A program made the position numbers and the translations under genes. From the NCBI RefSeq assembly GCF_023698535.1, contig NZ_JALJCL010000005.1, forward strand, positions 1 through 64,000: a stretch of 64,000 bases of DNA, given 5' to 3'. The notes under the pieces are model-generated. The model was given only the letters and a program-made list of their open reading frames with translations, had not been told where the DNA came from and ran no database searches. Shown here piece by piece: positions 33,598 through 41,223 of this stretch. How positions within the stretch are numbered: the first letter of the stretch is position 1; every line of letters begins with the position of its first letter. This stretch comes from Halorientalis regularis (GTDB taxonomy: Archaea > Halobacteriota > Halobacteria > Halobacteriales > Haloarculaceae).

Positions 33598-34653
33598 TCA
33601 GGCTCGCTCGGGGTCGATGCGGCGCACGACTTCCTCCGGGGAGACCTCGATCTGATCGGTCGCCAGCGGGTGTGACACGAACTGTACGAGATCGAGTCGC
33701 TGTAACAACTGGCGAGCGTTGTTCCCACTCATGTCGAGGTGTTGTTTCGCCTCGTGAACCGTGCGTGACCGGTTGATCGCCGTCGTGAGTTTCCCGACCG
33801 TCAGGTCCGACGAGACACCCAATCCGTCGGTGACGGCGGTGGTCTCCTGGTCCTTCTCGCCCGTTTTCGAGAGGAATTCCGCGACCGGACGGTCCGCGAG
33901 CGGCGAGTCCAGCACCGGCTTCGCAGCCTGCGACGACGCGTGCGCACCGTGATCCGACGACTCTGACGAGTTCGCTGGGGCGTCACCAGCCTGATTGGCC
34001 GTCTCGTCCGCCGCTGAACGTTCGTCCTCGCTCCGAGGCGCTTCCGCCGTGCCCGAGTCACCCGAACCCGTGGCGGTGGGTCCGGCCACGGCGCCGGGTT
34101 CCGCCGCCTCGGCATCCTCGCCCGTCTCGGTGCCCTGGCCCTCGCCGAGGATGCCGTCCTGTCCCGCTCGCGGGGTGCTGTCGTCGGGGTCGTGGATTCC
34201 GTACTTGATCGCGTGTCTGCGGACGGTTTCGGACGTCACGTCGACACCCAGTGCCGTCGTCATCTCCGGGAACGTGTCACACTCCGCGTACGCAGTCGCC
34301 AGCGCGTCGCGATCCTTGTACGCCGGCGTACTGTCGGATCGGCCCGCCGAGTTCGGCTGGTCGACCAGCCCCGCCAGGGTGTTTGCCGGGTCGTCGTCGG
34401 TCACCGGGACCGTCACCGTGAGATCGACCGACACGCGCTGGTCCTGTACGTCGGCATTCTCGGCCTCGATCGTGATGCCGTCGCCGAGCGACGATGCGGC
34501 GAAGAGTGGAACCGCTACCGTGAGTTTCGCGGTCAATTCACCACCGGGACCGAGTTCTGACTCCTGGACTGTCGCCGCGCGGACATCGGCGTCCGCCGCT
34601 TCGAGCCGGGCGACCACAGCCGACAGTTCTTCGAAGGCGTTACTAACAGCCAT
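33598..34653 (-). CDS. Putative two-HTH DNA-binding protein, unknown
   Basis: The 351-residue acidic protein has three parts. The N-terminus (1-95) is strand-rich (FEELSAVVARLEAADADVRA, then LTAKLTVAVPLFAASSLGDG). A central helix-turn-helix-like segment follows (ECDTFPEMTTALGVDVTSET, then VRRHAIKYGIHDP). After a long Ala/Glu/Gly-rich linker comes a second possible HTH (RTVHEAKQHLDMSGNNARQL, then LQRLDLVQFVSHP). I do not know the family name. It is the last of three minus-strand genes with an archaeal SMC-related protein and RdfA (250-base gap), so it may belong to that system or regulate the nearby catabolic genes. Confidence 0.6.
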   Translation of the reverse strand: MAVSNAFEELSAVVARLEAADADVRAATVQESELGPGGELTAKLTVAVPLFAASSLGDGITIEAENADVQDQRVSVDLTVTVPVTDDDPANTLAGLVDQPNSAGRSDSTPAYKDRDALATAYAECDTFPEMTTALGVDVTSETVRRHAIKYGIHDPDDSTPRAGQDGILGEGQGTETGEDAEAAEPGAVAGPTATGSGDSGTAEAPRSEDERSAADETANQAGDAPANSSESSDHGAHASSQAAKPVLDSPLADRPVAEFLSKTGEKDQETTAVTDGLGVSSDLTVGKLTTAINRSRTVHEAKQHLDMSGNNARQLLQRLDLVQFVSHPLATDQIEVSPEEVVRRIDPERA

Positions 34654-34903
34654 GTGCAGTACCTGAGGCCAGTGATACTATTATATCCTGTCTTCGGCCA
34701 TATTTTCCTCAATATCTTCTACAACTCTGCGAATTACGATGTGAATTTGGAACAAACTCGGAGTAGAATAATACGATCGTCCACAAAGCTACGGTGGCTG
34801 TGGTGGTGACGACGTTCGCGATGGGCGACTCGGCGTCGCGGGACGGGGCACAGCGGTGAATCGGAGGTGACCGCTACGCAATCTCTCGGGTCTCGATGGT
34901 CGT

Positions 34904-36691
34904 TCAGTCGATGGAGACGCGGCCCTCGTTCGCGACGGTCCACTCGGTCGGATCGATCTCGTGGCCGTCGAACGCGTCGTACTCGGGGTACGCGGTGAAC
35001 ACGAGGTACTCCGCGCGGTCCTGGAGGTACTCGACGAGCGTGTGGAGGTTCGCGTCGTCGAGGCCGCCGACGCCGTCGACGAGCAACAGTGGCACCGACT
35101 CGTCAACGTCGAATGATTCCCGTCCCGCGAGGGCGGCCACGAACCCGATCAACTCGAGTTCCCCCTCACTCAGGGCGTCGAGGCTCGCCTCGCGCCCGTC
35201 GCGTGCGACGACGATCTCGAAATCGGCCGTGAGCCGTGCCGTCTCGAAGCCGGTGTCGAACCGCGAGATGATCTCCCGCATCGTCTCGTCGAACGCCTCG
35301 CGGGCTTCGCGTCGGATCCGGTCTTTTCGGTTCCGGAGCGTCTCGATCTCCGAAGTCAGGTCCTCGCGCTCGGCCCGCAACGTGTCGAGCCTGTCGGCCC
35401 GGGCCTGGAGCTGTTCCAGTTCCGCCTGCGAATCGTCCAGTTCGGCTTCGCGGAACTTGATCTCGCTCTCGACGTCGGACAGTTCCTCCATCGTCTCGTC
35501 GACGTCTTCCGAGAGCTCCTCGACACGTGTGGTCCCTTCCCGCAGTCGCTCCCGGGCCGACTCGAGGCTCTCCTCCCGGTCCGCGAGTGTGTCTTCGAGA
35601 TCGACGATTTCGGTTTCGAGATCCGCCTGCCGGCGTTTCCGCTGTTGGATTTCCTCGCGCCTGTTCTCGAGGTCCTCGACTTCCGACCGGAGCGATTCGG
35701 TCGTCGCTCTCCGGTCCGTGAGTTCGTCCCCCAGCGCGTCCAGTTGTGACTCGACGTCGCTTCGGGTCGTATCCTGCCCACAGATCCAGCAGGTGAGCTC
35801 GTCGGCCACGAGATCGCGCTGGACGTCCGTGACGAGGGCGACCCGGTTCTCGTCGAGGACCAGCTCGGTCGCCGAGTACAGCGACTGGAGGATCTCCAGG
35901 TCGCGTTCGTGTTCGGAGAGTCGCTCTCGCGCCGCTACCAGCCGCTCCTCGACGTCGTCGTCGGGCACCGCCAGTTCGGCCAGTTCTTCGCGACGGTCCT
36001 CGAGTCGCTCTTCGGTTCGTTCGATGCTCGCCTCCAGTCGCTCGACCCGTTGTTCGGCTTCGTTGCGTTCGGTCTGTGCCCGACTGAGCGCACGCTGGGT
36101 CGACCCGTCGTCGTCTCGGTCCTCGTCGGCGGACGCTATCTTCTCGCGTTTCTCTCGCAACTCCTCGATCTCCGCTTCGAGGTTCTCGACCGTCCGCTGG
36201 ACCGACGGGAGCCGCTTGCTGGCCTCTTCGGCCTGGGAGAGTTCGGCGTCGACCTGTTCGCGCTCGCGTTTCAGATCGGCGATTTGTTCGTCGATATCCT
36301 GGAAGTCGAGCGGGCGCATGAGTACGTCCTCCAGGTTCTCGCCGCGTCGGACCGTTCGGCGGATCTCGTTTCGTTCGTCCAGACAGGCGAACAGCTCCGC
36401 GCGGATGAGGTCGTACTCGGCGTCGAGGTACGGCGTCCCCTGGCGGACGACGCTCCCGTTCTCCCGAACCAGGTCGACGGTGACTGTCCCGTCCGGGGTC
36501 CGTAGCTCGACACGCCCGCTATCGGCGCCCTCCGTCAGTTCCGTCGACGTGCCCAATCCCGCCTTGAGGGCCTCGATGAAGCTCGATTTACCCTGCCAGT
36601 TCGAGCCCCGGACGGCGTTGACGCCGGGGTCGATCGTCGCACTGCCCGCGAGGATGCCTGCGATCCGTTCGACGTCGACCCTCCAGGTCAT
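34904..36691 (-). CDS. Archaea-specific SMC-related (Rad50-like) ATPase
   Basis: The 595-residue protein has Walker A GSNWQGKSSFIEALKAG (29-36) and a long Glu/Arg-rich coiled coil on each side of a zinc-hook CWICGQ near the middle. The C-terminal ABC signature is DALSEGELELIGFVAALAGR and the Walker B region is VPLLLVDGVGGLDDANLHTL. The usual catalytic Glu after the Walker B Asp is replaced by Gly. This matches the short SMC/Rad50-like proteins found beside rdfA in haloarchaea. It should bind DNA or a partner as an ATP-dependent dimer. Start ATG 36691 overlaps the RdfA stop by 4 bases. Confidence 0.85.
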   Translation of the reverse strand: MTWRVDVERIAGILAGSATIDPGVNAVRGSNWQGKSSFIEALKAGLGTSTELTEGADSGRVELRTPDGTVTVDLVRENGSVVRQGTPYLDAEYDLIRAELFACLDERNEIRRTVRRGENLEDVLMRPLDFQDIDEQIADLKREREQVDAELSQAEEASKRLPSVQRTVENLEAEIEELREKREKIASADEDRDDDGSTQRALSRAQTERNEAEQRVERLEASIERTEERLEDRREELAELAVPDDDVEERLVAARERLSEHERDLEILQSLYSATELVLDENRVALVTDVQRDLVADELTCWICGQDTTRSDVESQLDALGDELTDRRATTESLRSEVEDLENRREEIQQRKRRQADLETEIVDLEDTLADREESLESARERLREGTTRVEELSEDVDETMEELSDVESEIKFREAELDDSQAELEQLQARADRLDTLRAEREDLTSEIETLRNRKDRIRREAREAFDETMREIISRFDTGFETARLTADFEIVVARDGREASLDALSEGELELIGFVAALAGRESFDVDESVPLLLVDGVGGLDDANLHTLVEYLQDRAEYLVFTAYPEYDAFDGHEIDPTEWTVANEGRVSID

Positions 36692-37335
36692 CGTGCGTCC
36701 CGTGAGAGCGGCTGTGCGTGGTGTGTTTCACAGACGTACCCGCGCTCGAGCGCGACGTCGAACGGAACCCGGGTCGGACAGGCGTCACACCCCAGTTGCA
36801 CCTGTACCTCGATGTCCGCAGTGCCACCGCCGGCGAGCCGTTCCTTCTGGGCGAGTGCAGAGAGCGCCGATTCGACCTTGGATTCGGTCACCCCGATCGC
36901 CTTCCGAACGCTCTCGACCTCCCAGTCGGTGGTGGCCGTCTGTGGCTCTTTTTGCCCGTCGAGACAGTCCTGCAGGTGCGTTCGCATGGTGCCCCACGAG
37001 ACGAGGGCCCCCCGGAGGTCGTCGGCGTCGATCCCATCGGCACGCAGACTCTCCGCCAGTTCGGCAACGACCAGTTCGTCGTCACTCTGGAGGACCTCGT
37101 AGTCGCTGTCCACGGTCGCACCGAGCGTGTCACGGCCGTGGTCGTCGTAGACCGTCTTCAGCAGCCGTTTGTTGAACCACTCGGTGAGCGATCGGTAGCC
37201 GACCGCCGAGCGCTCGCCGGCACCCGTCCAGCGTGACAGAAGCCCCTCGTCGATAGAGTCGAAGACCGGATCGGCCGACGTGAGTCCGTAAGTCTCGATC
37301 ACCCGATCGACCTTGCAACTAGCGTCCGTAGTCAT
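36688..37335 (-). CDS. rdfA: Rod-determining factor RdfA-like protein
   Basis: The 215-residue protein starts MTTDASCKVDRVIETYGLTS and shows ERSAVGYRSLTEWFNKRLLK, then LRGALVSWGTMRTHLQDCLD and a C-terminal zinc site GCDACPTRVPFDVALERGYV with CETHH following. This layout is that of haloarchaeal RdfA, reported to influence cell shape in Haloferax volcanii. The gene overlaps the SMC-related gene by 4 bases, a common pairing. ATG 37335 is taken; ATG 37347 is the alternative. Presence inside a catabolic island is odd. The name rests on remembered similarity. Confidence 0.75.
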   Translation of the reverse strand: MTTDASCKVDRVIETYGLTSADPVFDSIDEGLLSRWTGAGERSAVGYRSLTEWFNKRLLKTVYDDHGRDTLGATVDSDYEVLQSDDELVVAELAESLRADGIDADDLRGALVSWGTMRTHLQDCLDGQKEPQTATTDWEVESVRKAIGVTESKVESALSALAQKERLAGGGTADIEVQVQLGCDACPTRVPFDVALERGYVCETHHAQPLSRDAR

Positions 37336-37945
37336 CGTCTCGTCCAATCCGCCGCCCGCTAATATAGTTTGTTACGGTCCGTGTACGGTCCGTCCCCGAC
37401 CCGTCGCTCCTGTGGTGCTGTCGGGGGATGTGATTTAACGGACTTAGGGTGTATATTTGCGGTCCGCGTGCCCATCCGGTCAGGGGTGACTGCCGAGTCG
37501 TGGGCACTCCGCCGTGGCGCTCTTTGCCCCTGTGTCCCGATCGTGGCCCAGTCGACGAACCGCTGGCACGACGTTGCCACAGGATCCACGGATGTGTCCG
37601 CATTGTGGCACCGGTGGCGGCGGTCAGCCCTGGACCCCACGCTGTGGGATAGCCTTCTCGGGAGAGTCACCGTCGTCGATGCCTGCCCACCGGTGGGGGC
37701 CGGCATCCCCAGCCGGAATCGATCGACGATTTACAAACAAATGAGTATATGCCCAAAAACAAGCGATTTGTCCCTGTTTTCGATGCTAAGATTGAAAACC
37801 CTCTCACGAGTACGGCGTACCATGAGAGACGTAGGAATATCGAGTACGGACGCGACGTCGGCGGGAAGAGTTGGCCCGCTGCGTGTCCCGATCCACGACC
37901 GAGACCGCAACGGCGCTCTCGAAGGGGGTCGCTGACGGGACACCC
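37336..37945. other. 610-base gene-free region between rdfA and xdh genes
   Basis: Divergent control region. Holds TGGCACGACGTTGCCACA (37564-37581) and TGTGGCA (37604-37610) and, nearer the xdh start, an AT-richer stretch at 37730-37800. Several short frames cross it, none with protein-like sequence. Confidence 0.55.
37564..37610. promoter_or_regulatory. Clustered TGCCACA/TGTGGCA repeats upstream of xdh Fe-S/Mo genes
   Basis: TGGCA (37564-37568) faces TGCCACA (37575-37581), and the latter faces TGTGGCA (37604-37610) with perfect 7-bp complementarity. The first pair closely matches the repeat at 11710-11726 upstream of the FAD subunit. Suggests common control of the two xdh loci. Confidence 0.4.
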
Positions 37946-38497
37946 ATGGACGTCGAACTCACGCTGAACGGCGAAGACGTAACGCTCACCGCGGCCCAGT
38001 CGGACACGCTGCTCGACGCGCTTCGAGGTGCCGGCTACACGGGGACGAAACGCGGCTGTGGAACGGGTGACTGCGGATTCTGTACCGTCGCCGTCGACGG
38101 GGAGCCGGTGAAGTCGTGTCTCCAGCCGGTCGCTCGCGTGGAGGGTGCGACCGTCGAGACCATCGAGAACCTGGGAACGCAGGACGAACTGCATCCCGTC
38201 CAGGCTGCCTTCGTCGACAACGCGGCGCTGCAGTGTGGCTTCTGCATTCCCGGGATGATCATGCGCGTGACGCAGTTACTCGAATCGAATCCCGAGCCCG
38301 ACGAGCGGGAGATCCGGGAGGCACTGTCGGGTAACATCTGTCGCTGCACCGGCTACGAGAAGATCGTCGACGCGGTCCAGGACGCCGCGATGCGGCTGTC
38401 GAACGATGGGGCGGTGGTCTCCGACGGCGGCCGTCCCGTCTCGTCGAACCGATCGTGTGTGGGCTGCAGTGACTGTCCCGGTGGTGACGGCGAATGA
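37946..38497 (+). CDS. Xanthine dehydrogenase family Fe-S subunit
   Basis: The 183-residue protein has the plant-type [2Fe-2S] motif KRGCGTGDCGFCTVAVDG (Cys38, 43, 46) with Cys58, then the second helical [2Fe-2S] domain CGFCIPGMIMRVTQLLES (Cys97, 100) and NICRCTGYEKIVDAVQDAA (Cys132, 134). It relays electrons from the Mo site to FAD. A C-terminal extension adds two more CxxC-like cysteines (CVGCSDCPGG), not usual in the family. ATG 37946 is chosen because MDVELTLNGEDVTL matches the family's first strand. It overlaps the Mo subunit start by 4 bases. Confidence 0.9.
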   Translation: MDVELTLNGEDVTLTAAQSDTLLDALRGAGYTGTKRGCGTGDCGFCTVAVDGEPVKSCLQPVARVEGATVETIENLGTQDELHPVQAAFVDNAALQCGFCIPGMIMRVTQLLESNPEPDEREIREALSGNICRCTGYEKIVDAVQDAAMRLSNDGAVVSDGGRPVSSNRSCVGCSDCPGGDGE

Positions 38498-40950
38498 GTC
38501 GGACGGAAGAGGGAGACGAGGAGTCGACGCCGGACGGGGCGTCCCAGACCGACGCCGCACCACCCGTGGAGTTCGAGGAAGGGCCGGACAACAGGCGGGG
38601 CCCCGACGAACTCACCGCCGTGTCGAGTCGCGAGGAGAAAGCCGACGCGCGGAAGATCGTCACCGGGGAGGCGAAGTACACGGCGGATTACGCCCGGGAG
38701 TTCCCGGACCTCGCGGCAGGGAAAGTACTCCGCTCGGAGATCGCCCACGGCGTGGTCACGGAACTTGACACGAGCGCCGCCGAGGAGATGGACGGTGTCT
38801 ACGCCGTCATCACACCCGACTCGGCCGAGGTGCCGAACGATCCCTACACCTCGGCGGGCCAGTCCTATCCCGAGCCGTCACCGTACGACCTGCGCGTCCT
38901 GCGCAAACGGGTCCGGTACGTCGGCGATCCGATCGCCGCCGTCGCCGCCGAAGACGTCGCGACCGCCAGAGCCGCCGTGCAGGCCATCGAGGTCAGCTAC
39001 GACGAACGCGACGCCGTGCTGGACGCCGAGGCGGCGATCGAACCGGACGCACCGCGGATCCACGACCCCGAGAGCGTCGAGAACCACCAGCCCGGTGCCG
39101 ACTACGAGCGGAACATCGAGGCCCACGCCGAGGGCGAGATCGGCGACGTCGATGGCGCCTTCGAGGCAGCGGCCGACCGGTCGGACCTGACGGTCGTCGA
39201 GACGGAGTGGGCGACGCCACACCAGTCCCACTGCGTCGGCGAACCGCACACCACCATCGCACGGCGCGATCAGGACGACCGGTACCACTTCGTCACGAGC
39301 ACGCAGGTCCCCTATCACGCACGGCGACAGCTGGCACGGCTGTTCGACGTGCCGATTCGGGATATCCGTGTGACCAAACCGCGTATCGGTGGCGGCTTCG
39401 GCGGCAAACAGTCCATCGTCCTCGAACCGATCGCGCTGGCGCTCACGATGGCGATCGACCGCCCGGTCAAACTGGAGGCGACACGGAAAGAGGAGTTCCA
39501 CGCGATGCGGGTCCGTCGGCCCGCCTCGATCACGGTCCGCAGCGTCGTGACCGACGAGGGTGACCTCGAAGCGATCGACATGTCCGTGCTCACGAACTCC
39601 GGCGCGTACGGGTCCCACGGACTGACGGCGTCCGGTGCCATCGGCAAGAAACAGCTGGCCCTGTACACCCACACACCCAACATCCGACTCGAGATGACCG
39701 CCGCGCACACGAACCGCCCCGTCGCCGGCGCGATGCGGGGCTACGGCGCACCGCAGGGCCACTTCGCACTGGAGGGACACATGGACGCGGTCGCCCGTGA
39801 GCTCGGGATGGATCCACTCGAATTCCGCGCCCGGAACGTCATCGGGGAAGGCGACCTCGACGTCGCTTCGAGCATCCTCAAGGAAGGCGACGGGGAGATC
39901 AGAGGCGGAGGCCGCCGGATCCGGTCGTGTGGTCTCGACGAGTGCATCGAACGGGGGAAACGGGCGATCGGCTGGGGCGACGTCGAACAGCCGGACGCGC
40001 CCCACCTTCACCGGGGCATCGGCGCCGCGCTGACGATCCAGAGCAGCGGCGTTCCGAACGACGAACTCGGCGCCGCACACATCAAGATGAACGAAGACGG
40101 TTCGTTCATCCTCCAGACGGGTGCCGTGGACATCGGAACGGGTGCCGACACTGCGATGGCACAGATCGCGGCCGAAATCCTCGGCGCCCCGCCCGAGGAC
40201 GTCCTCGTCCAGCCCTCGGATACCGACATCTCCCCGTTCGATTACGGGGCCTACGCCTCCTCGACGACGTACGTGACGGGCACGGCGGTGAAGAAGGCGG
40301 CCCAGGACGCCCGCGAACAACTGTTCGACTTCGCCGCACGACTGCTCGGGGAGCCCCGCGAGACGCTCACCGCCCGCGACGGCGCGGTGTACGCCGAGCG
40401 GTCCGGCGAGTCGGTCTCGCTCAAGGAGATCGGATACGAGTCCATCTACGGCGACGAGGAACGGGCGCAAGTGATGGGCGAGGCGAGCCACAGCACGCCC
40501 GAATCACCCCCACCGTTCGGCGCCCAGTTCGCCGACGTCACCGTCGACGAGCGGACCGGGGAGTTCGAGGTCCACGACCTCGTGTACGCCATCGACTGTG
40601 GGACCGTCATCAATCCCGACCTCGCCGAGGGACAGGTGACCGGGGCGATGCACATGAGCTACGAGTTGGCCGTGGGCAGTGGCTTCTCGTTCGACGACGA
40701 CGGCCAGCCCGAGGTCGTCGGGTTCGGCGATTACGGCATCCCGAAAGCCGACACCCAGCCGCCACTGACGCCCATCTTCGTGGAGACGCACGAACCGAGC
40801 GGGCCGTTCGGGGCGAAAGCCGTCGCCGAGATTCCGACCAACGGCGTGCCGCCAGCGTTGAGCAACGCGATCCGTGACGCAGTCGGTGTTCGCATCGACG
40901 ACCTCCCGATCACTGCCGAGAAGATCAGGGCCGCACTCGACGCCGAGTAA
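38494..40950 (+). CDS. Xanthine dehydrogenase family Mo-binding subunit
   Basis: The 818-residue large subunit shows the family blocks QSHCVGEPHTTIARRDQDDR, PRIGGGFGGKQSIVLEPIAL, AMRGYGAPQGHFALEGHMDA, TGAVDIGTGADTAMAQIAAE and the catalytic-Glu region ETHEPSGPFGAKAVAEIPTN. It should hydroxylate a purine such as hypoxanthine or xanthine to urate using Mo-cofactor. An acidic 40-residue N-terminal extension precedes the usual start. The following uricase, HIU hydrolase and OHCU decarboxylase genes support a purine substrate. Substrate-pocket residues that would separate xanthine from CO or aldehyde were not checked by alignment. Confidence 0.88.
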   Translation: MSRTEEGDEESTPDGASQTDAAPPVEFEEGPDNRRGPDELTAVSSREEKADARKIVTGEAKYTADYAREFPDLAAGKVLRSEIAHGVVTELDTSAAEEMDGVYAVITPDSAEVPNDPYTSAGQSYPEPSPYDLRVLRKRVRYVGDPIAAVAAEDVATARAAVQAIEVSYDERDAVLDAEAAIEPDAPRIHDPESVENHQPGADYERNIEAHAEGEIGDVDGAFEAAADRSDLTVVETEWATPHQSHCVGEPHTTIARRDQDDRYHFVTSTQVPYHARRQLARLFDVPIRDIRVTKPRIGGGFGGKQSIVLEPIALALTMAIDRPVKLEATRKEEFHAMRVRRPASITVRSVVTDEGDLEAIDMSVLTNSGAYGSHGLTASGAIGKKQLALYTHTPNIRLEMTAAHTNRPVAGAMRGYGAPQGHFALEGHMDAVARELGMDPLEFRARNVIGEGDLDVASSILKEGDGEIRGGGRRIRSCGLDECIERGKRAIGWGDVEQPDAPHLHRGIGAALTIQSSGVPNDELGAAHIKMNEDGSFILQTGAVDIGTGADTAMAQIAAEILGAPPEDVLVQPSDTDISPFDYGAYASSTTYVTGTAVKKAAQDAREQLFDFAARLLGEPRETLTARDGAVYAERSGESVSLKEIGYESIYGDEERAQVMGEASHSTPESPPPFGAQFADVTVDERTGEFEVHDLVYAIDCGTVINPDLAEGQVTGAMHMSYELAVGSGFSFDDDGQPEVVGFGDYGIPKADTQPPLTPIFVETHEPSGPFGAKAVAEIPTNGVPPALSNAIRDAVGVRIDDLPITAEKIRAALDAE

Positions 40951-41022
40951 TCGGTCCGTCCGGCGGTTCCCCGCCTTTGACGACGCGAAAGAACTATCCG
41001 CGATGCCGAGCAACCGAAGAAC

Positions 41023-41211
41023 GTGACGCTGGATTCCGAGGAGATCATCGACATCGGAGAGACGCTCATACAGCGCCACCCGGATCGGTTCACCGACGAT
41101 TTCGAGGAGAACAAACACCGTGTGGCGAACCTGACCGAAGTCGAGTCCAGACGCGTCCGCAACCGTATCTCCGGGTACATCACCAGACAGATGAAAGAGC
41201 AGTCGAACTGA
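41023..41211 (+). CDS. Divergent ribosomal protein S17e paralogue
   Basis: The 62-residue protein starts at GTG 41023 ([20 protein letters not shown]) and continues [20 protein letters not shown] with [15 protein letters not shown]. This follows archaeal S17e closely: LLERYPxxFxxDFExNKxxV, LTNIESKGVRNRIAGYVTRK. The standard N-terminus AIKPAYVKK is not present and several near-invariant residues differ (SKGV becomes SRRV). It is therefore likely a paralogue, not the housekeeping gene, which should lie elsewhere. It sits 72 bases after the Mo subunit. A function outside the ribosome or a variant ribosome subunit is possible; not known. Confidence 0.75.
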   Translation: MTLDSEEIIDIGETLIQRHPDRFTDDFEENKHRVANLTEVESRRVRNRISGYITRQMKEQSN

Positions 41212-41223
41212 GCCGCGGTTCCG

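Noticed and set aside
34896-37175. 759-codon Ser/Arg-rich plus-strand frame
   Set aside because: Antisense of the SMC-related and rdfA genes; composition is that of a mirrored Glu-rich coiled coil.
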